64,000 nt of DNA from NCBI RefSeq assembly GCF_017874035.1, contig NZ_JAGGKV010000002.1, forward strand, positions 310,001-374,000. The letters run 5' to 3'. A program made the translations under genes and the position numbers. Below the pieces are notes generated by a model. The model searched no databases and had not been told where the DNA came from. It saw nothing but the letters and a program-made list of their open reading frames with translations. The DNA comes from Paenibacillus aceris (lineage in GTDB: Bacteria > Bacillota > Bacilli > Paenibacillales > NBRC-103111). Below, one piece after another: positions 52,895 to 61,675 of the stretch (position 1 is its first letter; each line of letters opens with the position of its first letter).

Positions 52895-54154
52895 TTATAC
52901 ACCTGCATAGGAGTGCAGCCCTGCGATAACAAGGTTTACCCCAACTAACGTAAACATAACCACGATAAAACCGATAACGGTTAACCAAGCAGATTTCTTG
53001 CCTTGCCATCCCTTGGATAAGCGAAGATGTAAAAACACAGCGTAAAACAACCAAGTGATCAATGCCCATACTTCTTTTGGATCCCAGCCCCAGAAACGTC
53101 CCCACGCTTCCTGAGCCCAAATCATCGCAAAAATCAATGCGCCCAAGGTGAAAATTGGATAGCCGATCGCGATCGCCCGATAGCTGATTTCATCAAGATC
53201 TTCAGGGTCCATGCCTTTAACGATAGGTCCGATGGCGGCACCCAGCGGTTTGCGTGCGACGAGTCGTGCTAGCCAATATAACACAAGGCCTCCAAGAACA
53301 GACCAGATCACGGTGTTTAACTTACGTCCCGCACTTGCGCCTTCCATCCACGACGGTGCCGTAAACAGCGGTTCCGTCATGCCCAAAAACGGCTTCATTT
53401 CAACAAGCTTCGTATCGTATGGTTTTACAATTGGTGGCAGGACATAGGTTTCGTTTTGAATGTTCGTTTGTTGCTGACCTTGCGCATCCATAACGGCAAC
53501 TTCCTTGGAGAAAATGGCTTTATAACCTGCACCGTTGAATGTAAAGATAGAAGCAATAAAGGCGACAAGCATGAGGATGAAAAATAGGGTCAGCTCTATG
53601 CCTCTTTGCTCGCGTTTATCTAATTTGGATGTTCCTTTGTAATCCACCGAGCGCATTAGATACATGAGACCGCCTGCGAAGCCAACACCAAAGAATGCTT
53701 CACCGGTCGCAGCTGTCGTGACGTGGATTTTCAGCCAGTAGCTTTGCAGCGCTGGAATCAAAGGCTGAACTTCGCTTGGGAATACCGAGGCATAAGCAAT
53801 GATAATAAAGCCGATCGGCAATGCGAACACGCCAAGCACAGGCGTACGATAAATGAGATAGACGATCAAGAAAGCGAGCATGATCATCATACCAAGGAAG
53901 GTCATGAATTCGTACATATTCGAAGTTGGGATGTGTTTGCCTTCCACCCATCTTGTAAAGAAGAACGTGACTTGGCAGGCAAACCCGACAACGGAGGTTA
54001 AGAAGGCAACAAACCCCCACTGCTTCTGATGCTGCTCCGGATCCCGGTTACTCCACTTTTTCCCTGTAATCGAGAGGACGAATAGCAAAAATGCTGCCAG
54101 GTATACGAAAAACGCTATAAGTAAAAAGGTGCTGCTGACTGAATTGACATTCAC
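52895..54154 (-). CDS. resC: Cytochrome c biogenesis protein ResC (CcsA family)
   Basis: 419 residues, about eight or more helices. Heme-handling signature WGRFWGWDPKEVWAL (Trp-rich loop) is intact, with His in the flanking segments. GTG start overlaps the resB stop by 4 bp. It delivers heme for System II cytochrome c maturation together with ResB. Confidence 0.94.
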   Translation of the reverse strand: MNVNSVSSTFLLIAFFVYLAAFLLFVLSITGKKWSNRDPEQHQKQWGFVAFLTSVVGFACQVTFFFTRWVEGKHIPTSNMYEFMTFLGMMIMLAFLIVYLIYRTPVLGVFALPIGFIIIAYASVFPSEVQPLIPALQSYWLKIHVTTAATGEAFFGVGFAGGLMYLMRSVDYKGTSKLDKREQRGIELTLFFILMLVAFIASIFTFNGAGYKAIFSKEVAVMDAQGQQQTNIQNETYVLPPIVKPYDTKLVEMKPFLGMTEPLFTAPSWMEGASAGRKLNTVIWSVLGGLVLYWLARLVARKPLGAAIGPIVKGMDPEDLDEISYRAIAIGYPIFTLGALIFAMIWAQEAWGRFWGWDPKEVWALITWLFYAVFLHLRLSKGWQGKKSAWLTVIGFIVVMFTLVGVNLVIAGLHSYAGV

Positions 54155-55812
54155 CCCTGGTTCCCTCCATTGTCTAATGATTTCGGCAGTACATCGATGT
54201 TATTTTTCTTTAAGGCTGCTGCAACTTCATTACGTAAGCCGAACCAGTTCTTATTCGTATGCCCCCCTAATGTAAGCTTTCCGTCGTCGATACGAATCCA
54301 AATGCGGCGGTGCTGCCAATAGAAGCCCATAATAACCCCGATCATGAATATGGCAGACCCTACCCAAATATAAGGCATAGCTTTATCAACTCGAATGTTC
54401 AGGTAGGTCGTATAGTTGGCGAACTGAACGCCTTCCATGGAGCCTACTGCAATCTTCAGCTTCTGGCTGATTGGGCCGTTAATGGTGTCTTGCGAGAACG
54501 CTTCTTTATCGATTTGTCTTGGAAAATATAAGTACGGCTCACCGTTTGCAGCAAGTCCTGGGCCTGTAATGCTGAAAATAAACGCCGGAGCTTTCGGCTC
54601 ATTCGACTTAGAGATAGGTTGTCCTTTCTCCAGACCAAACTCAGGAAAGAACCCTTTCAATGTCAGCTTGTAAGGTCCTACTTGATAAACATCCTTCGGA
54701 TTGTTCATCGGCAAATCGAAACTTCCATATGTTTCACCCGTTGCCGGATTGCTCAGCGTCGGTTTTACCGAGATGAGCAGCGGTGTGGCTTTATAGTCAA
54801 ATTGATACGCTTGCAAGCCTTTGTAATCCAAAGGGTGATTCACCAGAATATCGGCTCTATGCACTTCTTCCAAAACAGGGTCTTTCGTAGAATCATCACA
54901 ATTCGCGGAGCAGTGATACAAGACTGCTTGAGTTTCATACGTTTTCGGTACGACTTGTCCCTTGGCCTTTATGCTTTCAGGCAAATCCTTTTCGTCATAC
55001 AGCTCCAACGTAAATTTCTCATTTTTAATAAAATAGGAAGAATGAGGGATAGCTTTGGTTTCACCTTCCAAAATGCCCATATACTCATCCATATGCCATC
55101 CGGGAATGCTCCTCATCAAAACACCGATCAGAAAAATAATGAGTCCAATGTGGTTAATATAAGGACCCCAGCGGCTAAATCGGTATTTCTCGGCAAGCAG
55201 CGCCGTTCCATCCTTATGTATGCGGTAATTCTTTTTGCGTAAAAGCACGCCAAGCTTATCGGTCCACTCTGTCTCATCTGTCCCTTGCGGTAAATCTGTC
55301 ACAAGGGTGACCTTTTGCCGAGTAAGGAAGTTGATATGCTTGCGGATTTGCTGCTTGGATAAAGCGCGATAAAGCGGCAATACCCGATCCAAGCTGCAGA
55401 TGACCAGTGAAGTTCCGATCATAAATAGCAACGTAATGAACCACCAAGAGTTAAACGTGTGAGATAAACCGAGAAAGTGATAAATCGTTCCGAGCTTCCC
55501 ATACGTTTCCGAATAATACTGTGCGGGATCCATATCCAAGAACGTGTTTTCTTGCGGATATATCGTACCAACGGCAGATGCCAGCAACGTAAAGATAATA
55601 ATCCATACCGCTATTTTAACCGAGGAAAAGAAATTCCAGACTTTATCTAAAATAGAGGGGTTTGATTTCTGTGAGCGGCGGGCCATACCGTCGTAGCGCA
55701 TTTCGAGTATATCTCTGCCGTCCGTATCAATCAGCGGATTTCCGCAGGATTCACAGAGCGTAGTTCCTGTGGGATTCTGATGCCCACAATCGCATTTGGT
55801 GTTGTAGAACAT
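54151..55812 (-). CDS. resB: Cytochrome c biogenesis protein ResB (Ccs1 family)
   Basis: 553 residues. N-terminal zinc-ribbon-like CDCGHQNPTGTTLCESCG (CxC ... CxxC), then VWNFFSSVKIAVWIIIFTLL and three further helices with a large extracytoplasmic domain. Chaperones apocytochrome and heme with ResC. ATG behind GGAGG. Confidence 0.92.
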   Translation of the reverse strand: MFYNTKCDCGHQNPTGTTLCESCGNPLIDTDGRDILEMRYDGMARRSQKSNPSILDKVWNFFSSVKIAVWIIIFTLLASAVGTIYPQENTFLDMDPAQYYSETYGKLGTIYHFLGLSHTFNSWWFITLLFMIGTSLVICSLDRVLPLYRALSKQQIRKHINFLTRQKVTLVTDLPQGTDETEWTDKLGVLLRKKNYRIHKDGTALLAEKYRFSRWGPYINHIGLIIFLIGVLMRSIPGWHMDEYMGILEGETKAIPHSSYFIKNEKFTLELYDEKDLPESIKAKGQVVPKTYETQAVLYHCSANCDDSTKDPVLEEVHRADILVNHPLDYKGLQAYQFDYKATPLLISVKPTLSNPATGETYGSFDLPMNNPKDVYQVGPYKLTLKGFFPEFGLEKGQPISKSNEPKAPAFIFSITGPGLAANGEPYLYFPRQIDKEAFSQDTINGPISQKLKIAVGSMEGVQFANYTTYLNIRVDKAMPYIWVGSAIFMIGVIMGFYWQHRRIWIRIDDGKLTLGGHTNKNWFGLRNEVAAALKKNNIDVLPKSLDNGGNQG

Positions 55813-55848
55813 GATGACCTCCTGAAAACTCTAAGCATTTGGGCCGAT

Positions 55849-56382
55849 TCAAGACTTGCCGGCAATCTTCGTAAGCGTTTCATCAACAAAAGCTTCCGTC
55901 ATTTGTCCGATTTTTTTGACAGCCACTTTACCGTCCGTACCGATAAAGAAGGTCGTCGGATAATCCATGACGCCATATTGCTTACGTACAACTTCCTTCG
56001 CATCAAGCAGCACTGGCATGTTTAACTTATACTGATCCATGAAGCCCTGCACGGTCACTTTATTCTTGTCGACGTTTACCTCAAGAAAAATAACGCCTTC
56101 CTTGCTCCATTTGTCATATTGCTTTTGCAACGCAGGCATTTCTTCCTTGCACGGCGGACAAAACGTGCCCCAGAAATTAATCAAAACCGGTTTACCTTTG
56201 AAATCCGACAACTCATGTGTCTTGCCATCTAAGCCGACCAATGAGAAATTTGTCGCTTTATCACCGACTTGGGGATATTTTTTACTGTCAGAAGCCGACA
56301 AATTCGTAATAATGGTAAACACGCCAATAATAAGCACAATCGCAAAGATCCCGATCTGTACCCATTTCTTTCTTGCACCCAC
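55849..56382 (-). CDS. resA: Thiol-disulfide oxidoreductase ResA
   Basis: 177 residues, thioredoxin fold, one N-terminal membrane anchor (about 8-26). Active site FWGTFCPPCKEEM (CxxC is CPPC; B. subtilis ResA has CEPC as far as I recall). It reduces the heme-binding cysteines of apocytochrome c. GTG start. First gene of resABCDE. Confidence 0.93.
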   Translation of the reverse strand: MGARKKWVQIGIFAIVLIIGVFTIITNLSASDSKKYPQVGDKATNFSLVGLDGKTHELSDFKGKPVLINFWGTFCPPCKEEMPALQKQYDKWSKEGVIFLEVNVDKNKVTVQGFMDQYKLNMPVLLDAKEVVRKQYGVMDYPTTFFIGTDGKVAVKKIGQMTEAFVDETLTKIAGKS

Positions 56383-56450
56383 GGTTAATCACCTTCGCTT
56401 TTTCTCAACATGTTAGTTTTTTCACATAGGGTAATACCTTTATTATAACG

Positions 56451-56480
56451 AAAAGAAGGCCAATTCTTATTGGCCTTTTT
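56451..56480 (-). terminator. Terminator overlapping the rluB stop codon
   Basis: On the minus strand AAGGCCAAT-aag-AATTGGCCTT followed by CTTTTC. The rluB TAA lies in the loop, so the hairpin overlaps the last codons. Confidence 0.8.
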
Positions 56481-57213
56481 GAACGTTATGTGTCTTGAAA
56501 GCTTCGTTCCTAAGCTCCTCAACCTCTTTAGGCGTCAAGTGGCGATACTTCGCTCTTGGCAGGCCTGTAAGAAAGATTGGACCGAATTTAATCCGCTTCA
56601 ACCTGATCACCGGGAAGGAGATCGCCTCGAACATCCGTCTGACTTGTCGATTCCTGCCTTCATAGATCGTGATCTGAATGATGGACTCATTCTTTTCTAA
56701 ATTCACGTCCGCATACTCAACCTCAGCCGGTGCTGTCATCCCGTCTTCTAATTGTATGCCCGTTTTTAGCTTCTCTAATAACGTTCCGTGCGGTACCCCT
56801 TTAACCGTTGCTTGATACGTCTTCGGTACGTGATGCTTCGGATGCGTGAGCAAGTGAGCAAATTCACCGTCATTCGTTAAAATGAGCAAGCCTTCCGTAT
56901 CATAATCCAATCGTCCGACCGGATACACGCGTTCCTTAATTCCTGGTAAGAAGTCTGTTACTACTTTACGTCCCTCAGGATCCGTCGCGCTTGTAATGAC
57001 GCCCTTTGGTTTATGTAAAATGACATAAATCTTCTTTTGTTGGCCGATGGCTCGTCCATCGACTTTAATCTCATCCTCCGCTGGGTTCACCTTTACGCCA
57101 AGCGTTGTCACAACTTCACCGTTCACTTGTACACGCCCAGCTGTGATGATTTCCTCACATTTGCGGCGGGATGCGACACCCGCTTCAGCTAACACCTTTT
57201 GCAGTCTTTCCAT
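56467..57213 (-). CDS. rluB: 23S rRNA pseudouridine synthase RluB
   Basis: 248 residues. N-terminal S4-like RNA-binding domain (ERLQKVLAEAGVASRRKCEE), then the catalytic GRLDYDTEGLLILTNDG (Asp). RsuA/RluB family, modifies U2605-type sites of 23S rRNA. GAGGTG before ATG. Leads towards resABCDE as in B. subtilis. Confidence 0.94.
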   Translation of the reverse strand: MERLQKVLAEAGVASRRKCEEIITAGRVQVNGEVVTTLGVKVNPAEDEIKVDGRAIGQQKKIYVILHKPKGVITSATDPEGRKVVTDFLPGIKERVYPVGRLDYDTEGLLILTNDGEFAHLLTHPKHHVPKTYQATVKGVPHGTLLEKLKTGIQLEDGMTAPAEVEYADVNLEKNESIIQITIYEGRNRQVRRMFEAISFPVIRLKRIKFGPIFLTGLPRAKYRHLTPKEVEELRNEAFKTHNVQKGQ

Positions 57214-57274
57214 TATCCGCTTTCACCTCAAGCTAATGATAACGGAGTTGACAGCAAATCACAAGAGCGCCGCC

Positions 57275-57808
57275 TTAGGTAAACACCAAATAACAGATGA
57301 CAATTGAGGCAATGAAGCCGACGAGATCTGAAATCAGCCCGACCTTCAGCGCATACCCCGCTTTACGAATGCCGATTGCACCGAAATACACCGTTATCAC
57401 GTACAAGGTAGTATCCGTACTCCCTTGAACCGTCGAAGCGATCCGGCCAATCATCGAATCAGGGCCAAACTGTTCGATCAGATCTGTCGTAAAAGCGAGG
57501 GAGCCCGCTCCTGTAATCGGACGTAATATAGCTAGCGGCAGCACCTCGGTAGGAACGCCGATGCTTTCAAAGAAGGGGCGCATCCAGCCAACTAACAAAT
57601 CCATCGCCCCCGATGCACGGAATACCGAAATGGCCACCATCATTCCGACCAGATGGGGAATGATTTTAATCGCCGTGTCAAAGCCCTCCTTGGCTCCATC
57701 GACGAACGATTCATAGACAGGCACTTTCCGGTAGGCTGCATATAAAGGAATGAACACGATCATGATGGGGATGGCCCATGCAGAGATGAGCGAAACGAAG
57801 GCATACAT
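57275..57808 (-). CDS. spmB: Spore maturation protein SpmB
   Basis: 177 residues, about five helices, nucleoside-transporter-like gate domain. DGAKEGFDTAIKIIPHLVGMM and LPLAILRPITGAGSLA, RIASTVQGSTDTT are conserved. Needed for spore core dehydration with SpmA. AAAGGATG before ATG. Last gene of dacB-spmA-spmB. Confidence 0.93.
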   Translation of the reverse strand: MYAFVSLISAWAIPIMIVFIPLYAAYRKVPVYESFVDGAKEGFDTAIKIIPHLVGMMVAISVFRASGAMDLLVGWMRPFFESIGVPTEVLPLAILRPITGAGSLAFTTDLIEQFGPDSMIGRIASTVQGSTDTTLYVITVYFGAIGIRKAGYALKVGLISDLVGFIASIVICYLVFT

Positions 57809-57814
57809 GCATAA

Positions 57815-58414
57815 TCATCCTTTCAGAGGAGGGATGGGAGAGCGAGACCTTCGATACCATCGATCCACAAATATAGCGACAGCCGTTGAGATTATCGTTG
57901 CAATCAACGTCGTACCCACGATTTCCGCAGGATTGACCGAATTGTAATTCATCCTTATAGCAATTAGTGTCGTAGGAATTAATGTAATGCTAGACGTATT
58001 TAGCGCGAGCAGCGTGCACATGGCCGTGCTTGCGGTGTCTTTCTCCGCATTCAACTTTTGCAGTTCCTGCATCGCTTTAATTCCCATTGGCGTTGCCGCA
58101 TTGCCAAGACCGAGAATATTGGCGCTCATGTTCGACATGATGTAGCCGATTGCCGGATGGTTTTTGGGTACGCTTGGAAATAAAAAGCGTACCGCCGGCT
58201 GCAGCAACTTGGCCAGCTTGCTCAAAATACCGGCATCCTCGGCAATCCGCATCATGCCCATCCAGAAGACAAGGACGCTGATCAATCCAAAACAGACCGT
58301 CACGCCGCTCTTGGCCCCATCGAAAGCAGCTTGCGTAACCGCTTCGACATTCCCGTTCAAAGCAGCAACGACGAAGCCGATGACGATAAAAAACAACCAA
58401 ATCCAATTCACCAT
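57815..58414 (-). CDS. spmA: Spore maturation protein SpmA
   Basis: 199 residues from ATG at 58414 (GGAGG 8 nt upstream); the frame is open 12 codons further. Helices and the SANILGLGNAATPMGIKAM motif match SpmA. Works with SpmB in spore maturation. 61 bp after dacB. Confidence 0.93.
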   Translation of the reverse strand: MVNWIWLFFIVIGFVVAALNGNVEAVTQAAFDGAKSGVTVCFGLISVLVFWMGMMRIAEDAGILSKLAKLLQPAVRFLFPSVPKNHPAIGYIMSNMSANILGLGNAATPMGIKAMQELQKLNAEKDTASTAMCTLLALNTSSITLIPTTLIAIRMNYNSVNPAEIVGTTLIATIISTAVAIFVDRWYRRSRSPIPPLKG

Positions 58415-58475
58415 ATCGTTAGCCTCCTTCTCATTTGGCTTGTGTGGCATCGCAACTATCTAAAGCGTGAGCCCT

Positions 58476-59669
58476 CTAATCCTCCCACCTTGATGTAGAG
58501 ATTGAAAACAGCTCCTGAATTAACATCCGGCAAATGAAGCTGTAATGCGTTAGTAGCGTTTCTTGATAAGCCTTTCCTTCCTGGAAAGAGAACGTCGATT
58601 GGCTCTGAACCTGTAATAATGGACTCGCTTTATCGTAAATCGGTACCGTCTGAATCAGCTTCTGCTGAAGCGAATACTGCAAGGTCCCTCGCTCGGCTAA
58701 CCGGTACTCCGTTGACGCAGGGTCGACGAGCGTCACGTTATGAGTCAACTGCGCTGCTTCCCCTTCTGCTAACGGATACGAGAACGTTCTGCCCGCAACC
58801 CATGGCGTTCCCTCGATTGCATCGCCTTTCTTAACGATCGTTTGCAGTGGATAGTATTTAAACCCGTACTGGAGCAGTCTCGCGTGATCGGCCCAATCAT
58901 CGCCATCATTGAGCGTGACGACTGCAAGCTGTTGTCCGTCTCTCGTTGCCGAGGACACAAGGCAGCGCTTGGCGAGCTTCGTGTACCCTGTTTTCACCCC
59001 ATCCGCACCTTCAAAAAGGGAAAGCATCTTGTTTTTGTTCAGCCACGAATAGTCCCAGGCTTCATTCGGATTGGGCACCTTTTTCAGCTTGGTGGAGACA
59101 ATTTCTTTAAACACAGGGTTTTTCAGCGCATAAGCCGTCAACTTCGCCATATCATTAGGACTGGAACGATGCCCTTCACCTTCATCAAGGCCTGACGGGT
59201 TTGTGAAATGTGAATGATCCATGCCAAGCATACGCGCCTTCTCATTCATCAAGTAAACGAAGCCGTCCACGCTTCCTCCTATATATTCCGCGATAGCTGT
59301 CGCCGCGTCATTGCCCGAGCGGAGCATTAAGCCATACAGCATATCGTGCAGCCGCATTTCTTCCCCTAGCTTCAAGTAAATCGATGAGCCTTCTTTGCCA
59401 AACGCTGTTTTGCTGACCTTCACTTTATCGTTCAATTTCCCTTGTTCAATCGCGATAATTGCCGTCATGATCTTGGTCAAGGAGGCAATCCGCATAGGCG
59501 TGTCCCCTTTTTCACTATAGAGAATACGTCCGGACTCCACGTCGATGAGCGAGGCACCTACCGCATTCGTATGAATGCCGGGCGGTGCTGCTTCCACTAG
59601 CGCCCAAGGTGTGAGCAATAGATTAATTAGTGCGCTGCACATAATGATGAACTTGACTCGTTTCTTCAT
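58476..59669 (-). CDS. dacB: Sporulation D-alanyl-D-alanine carboxypeptidase DacB (PBP5*)
   Basis: 397 residues with signal peptide (about 8-28, ending VEA). Serine active site SLTKIM (SxxK), SGN in RSGNDAATA and KTG in VKTGYTKLA. It trims peptide stems in the spore cortex and controls cross-linking. GGGGG before ATG. A sigma-E-like promoter lies just upstream, matching mother-cell expression. Confidence 0.95.
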   Translation of the reverse strand: MKKRVKFIIMCSALINLLLTPWALVEAAPPGIHTNAVGASLIDVESGRILYSEKGDTPMRIASLTKIMTAIIAIEQGKLNDKVKVSKTAFGKEGSSIYLKLGEEMRLHDMLYGLMLRSGNDAATAIAEYIGGSVDGFVYLMNEKARMLGMDHSHFTNPSGLDEGEGHRSSPNDMAKLTAYALKNPVFKEIVSTKLKKVPNPNEAWDYSWLNKNKMLSLFEGADGVKTGYTKLAKRCLVSSATRDGQQLAVVTLNDGDDWADHARLLQYGFKYYPLQTIVKKGDAIEGTPWVAGRTFSYPLAEGEAAQLTHNVTLVDPASTEYRLAERGTLQYSLQQKLIQTVPIYDKASPLLQVQSQSTFSFQEGKAYQETLLTHYSFICRMLIQELFSISTSRWED

Positions 59670-59714
59670 CGTTATCCCCCTACATGCCTAATAGACAAGA
59701 CAAAACTTTGTACA

Positions 59715-59742
59715 AGTATATGCTTTTGAAATGGGGATATGT
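59715..59742 (-). promoter_or_regulatory. Putative sigma-E promoter of dacB-spmAB
   Basis: On the minus strand: ACATATC, 13 bp, CATATACT (one change from CATACACT). About 50 bp before the dacB ATG. It has the same 13-bp spacing as the spoIVA candidate. Confidence 0.65.
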
Positions 59743-59760
59743 CCAAGAGATTGTGAGAGG

Positions 59761-59786
59761 AGCCTGCCAGTGCAGGCTAGTTTTTA
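59761..59786 (+). terminator. Hairpin with T-run, no plus-strand gene in front
   Basis: AGCCTGC-cagt-GCAGGCT is followed by AGTTTTT on the plus strand. No plus-strand gene ends here, so it could belong to a short RNA or to the leader of the 26-residue ORF. Function unclear. Confidence 0.4.
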
Positions 59787-59862
59787 CTATTTTGGGGGTT
59801 CCCCACCGAAATGAGGTTTAACAACTGCTTGCACGGGTTACAGCTAAAGGGGAAATGAAACG

Positions 59863-59943
59863 ATGATCGGCGCTACCTCTAATGTCATCTTTGCCGGCCT
59901 TGCTGGTATCGCTAATACTGCTGCTTCTTTCTCATGTTTATGA
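59863..59943 (+). CDS. Possible 26-residue hydrophobic peptide
   Basis: ATG at 59863 follows AAAGGGGAAATGAAACG. The peptide starts MIGATSNVIFAGLAG and ends SFSCL, mostly small and hydrophobic residues, so it could be a membrane-active or sporulation peptide. Its coding status is unproven; it lies in a stretch that otherwise shows only degenerate repeats. Confidence 0.3.
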   Translation: MIGATSNVIFAGLAGIANTAASFSCL

Positions 59944-59998
59944 GTAACTTTGTTACTTGCTGTAAGTAAGGTACTGGAGCAGCAGGCTTGAGGTTAAA

Positions 59999-60190
59999 GG
60001 AACTGTGAGGCGCTATTTAGCCAGAAATAGCTGAATTGGGGTGACGCAGGAACTGTGATCCCTTATTTGGTTGTTTCACGGTAATTCTAGTCTTTTTCGA
60101 ATGATTAACGAACTGTAGTTCCCCTAATGATTTCAAATGCCTCGATTCCGAAGAAATAGTGCCCTAGTGTTACGCTATTTTGCTAATCAG
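59999..60190. repeat. Degenerate intergenic repeats starting GGAACTGT
   Basis: Units begin at 59999 (GGAACTGTGAGGCGCTATTT), 60049 (GGAACTGTGATCCCTTATTT) and near 60109 (GAACTGTAGTTCCCC). Spacing is 50 and 60 bp. The first unit carries the self-complementary GCTATTT-agccag-AAATAGC. A further TACGCTATTTTGC lies near 60172. It reads like a decayed non-coding repeat family, not a gene. Confidence 0.6.
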
Positions 60191-60217
60191 GCGCAATCAG
60201 GTATCGCCCCGCAGCAA

Positions 60218-60247
60218 ATAAAAAAAGCTGCCACAAAGGACAGCTCC
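60218..60247 (-). terminator. Terminator after gerW
   Basis: On the minus strand AGCTGtcc-tttgt-ggCAGCT followed by TTTTTTATTT. Confidence 0.82.
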
Positions 60248-60263
60248 AACGAAACCCACTCGC

Positions 60264-60758
60264 TTATACGATGAAATTTTGATTTTCGATATTCGTAACA
60301 TTATTGCCAGCGGTTGCTCCGGGCACATTCGTCTTCGAATTGAAGCCTTTCACCATGCTTTGAATTCTGTCTACAACTTGCGGTGCCGAATCGATGAGGC
60401 GTTCCAGAATATGCGTTTGATTGTCGAGTGGAACAACCTTCACGCCATTTTTCCCAACGACGAGGAAGGCAATAGGCGTAATGGAAACCCCACCGCCGCT
60501 ACCGCCGCCGAATGGAAGCGATACTTTCGCATTCAACGCATCACTTTTGTTGATTGAGCCGCCCTCAATTTCTATTTCGGAATCCGTGACAAATTCGCTG
60601 CCTCCTGCGGCAAATCCGAAGCCTACTTTGGAAATCGGCATAATGACACTGCCATCCGGCGTTTCAACCGGATCACCGACAATCGTGTTCACGTCGACCA
60701 TTTCTTTGATATTTTCCATGGCGACTTTCATGAGGCCTTGAATCGGGTGTTCTGACAT
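60264..60758 (-). CDS. gerW: Spore protein GerW (YtfJ)
   Basis: 164 residues. HPIQGLMKVAMENIKEMVDVN, TVIGEPVETPDGSVIMPISKV-like stretch and a Gly-rich FGGGSGGGVSI segment followed by PIAFLVV match YtfJ/GerW, needed for normal germination with L-alanine. AAGGAGG before ATG; a hairpin repeat lies upstream at 60775-60810. Co-located with ytfI as in B. subtilis. Confidence 0.9.
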   Translation of the reverse strand: MSEHPIQGLMKVAMENIKEMVDVNTIVGDPVETPDGSVIMPISKVGFGFAAGGSEFVTDSEIEIEGGSINKSDALNAKVSLPFGGGSGGGVSITPIAFLVVGKNGVKVVPLDNQTHILERLIDSAPQVVDRIQSMVKGFNSKTNVPGATAGNNVTNIENQNFIV

Positions 60759-60774
60759 AATAATATTCCTCCTT

Positions 60775-60810
60775 AGCGTTTTTCGCCATTAAAAACTGGC
60801 ATCGGAAGCT
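60775..60810 (-). repeat. Hairpin repeat before the gerW ribosome binding site
   Basis: On the minus strand AGCTTCCGATGCCAG then GTTTTT-aatggcg-AAAAAC-type stem and GCT, 2 nt before AAGGAGG. It is a diverged copy of the ndk and mecA elements. Confidence 0.6.
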
Positions 60811-60874
60811 TAATCGTCTATGACCAATATTGGTTCTTTTTTAGAATACCCTTAGAGGAATATCGTTATGTACA

Positions 60875-61576
60875 TCACGAAGCGGTTTTCAGCCTTGACC
60901 TTGCCTTGAGTGCGATTTGGATCCATGTGCGAATGCCACCTTTTACTTTAGAAGCTCTAACCATGAGTCTTACGCCTGCAAACAACACATACCAAACACG
61001 GATACGCCCTGCGATACGCACTTCGGTTGAGAAATGCTTCGCATTAAATTGCGGTATCACATCAACCCGCGGCGTTGCCTTTACCTGCACATAGCGCATA
61101 GTAAATCCGAGTAGCGATGATTTGATCCCCCAAATCGCTCCTGTCGTAATGGCTGTTTCCGGGGCATCCCCAACCCCGACGCGTGTAATCCATTTTAACT
61201 CCGTACACTCGACCTTCGCTAACGTTTGCTTCGTCCAATCATACAGATTGAGGGTATGCACGAGAGCTTCTTTTGCCTCTTTATAGAATTGAATCACTTT
61301 ATCTTTCGTAATATGATCCTTACTTTCATCCTTTAGCTTGGCGTATGTTTTATTCACAATCTCGGATTTGATCAGGATCCCTTTCGTGAACCCTCTGAAC
61401 TGTATAATGGGAATGACGTAACGATAACGGATTAATCCAAATAACGCACGCATTTCCACAGAAAGTGTGTCATTATCTTTCACTCTGGAGAAATAAAATT
61501 CTCCCCGAATAAAGCTGACCAACACAAGGATGATAGCTAGGATGACGACAAGAAGCACTAACCCTACCCACAACAA
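60875..61576 (-). CDS. ytfI: DUF2953 membrane protein (YtfI-like)
   Basis: 233 residues from TTG at 61576 (GGGGGAG 7 nt upstream); an upstream TTG in the same frame lies in the terminator T-run and is rejected. One N-terminal helix (LLVVILAIILVLVSFI), then a cytosolic domain with GLIRYRYVIPIIQFRG and TTGAIWGIKSSLLGF. YtfI pairs with gerW in Bacillus; function unknown. Start is immediately behind the scpB terminator. Confidence 0.8.
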   Translation of the reverse strand: MLWVGLVLLVVILAIILVLVSFIRGEFYFSRVKDNDTLSVEMRALFGLIRYRYVIPIIQFRGFTKGILIKSEIVNKTYAKLKDESKDHITKDKVIQFYKEAKEALVHTLNLYDWTKQTLAKVECTELKWITRVGVGDAPETAITTGAIWGIKSSLLGFTMRYVQVKATPRVDVIPQFNAKHFSTEVRIAGRIRVWYVLFAGVRLMVRASKVKGGIRTWIQIALKARSRLKTAS

Positions 61577-61593
61577 CCCTTCTCTCCCCCTTA

Positions 61594-61640
61594 ACAAAAA
61601 AACTCCACTGCAAGAAGGTGACTTCCGGCAGGTGGAGTTA
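61594..61640 (-). terminator. Terminator after scpB, abutting ytfI
   Basis: On the minus strand AACTCCACcTGC...GCAgGTGGAGTT with TTTTTTT. It ends about 18 nt before the ytfI start, leaving no room for a separate promoter. Confidence 0.85.
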
Positions 61641-61675
61641 GTATGAGCTAAATAAGGAAATGAAATGCATTTGCG

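Noticed and set aside
54619..55242. A 207-residue plus-strand frame opposite resB
   Set aside because: Antisense to resB, no ribosome site, no family motif.
61577..61597. A TTG at 61597 as the ytfI start
   Set aside because: It lies inside the terminator T-run with no ribosome site; TTG at 61576 has GGGGGAG upstream.
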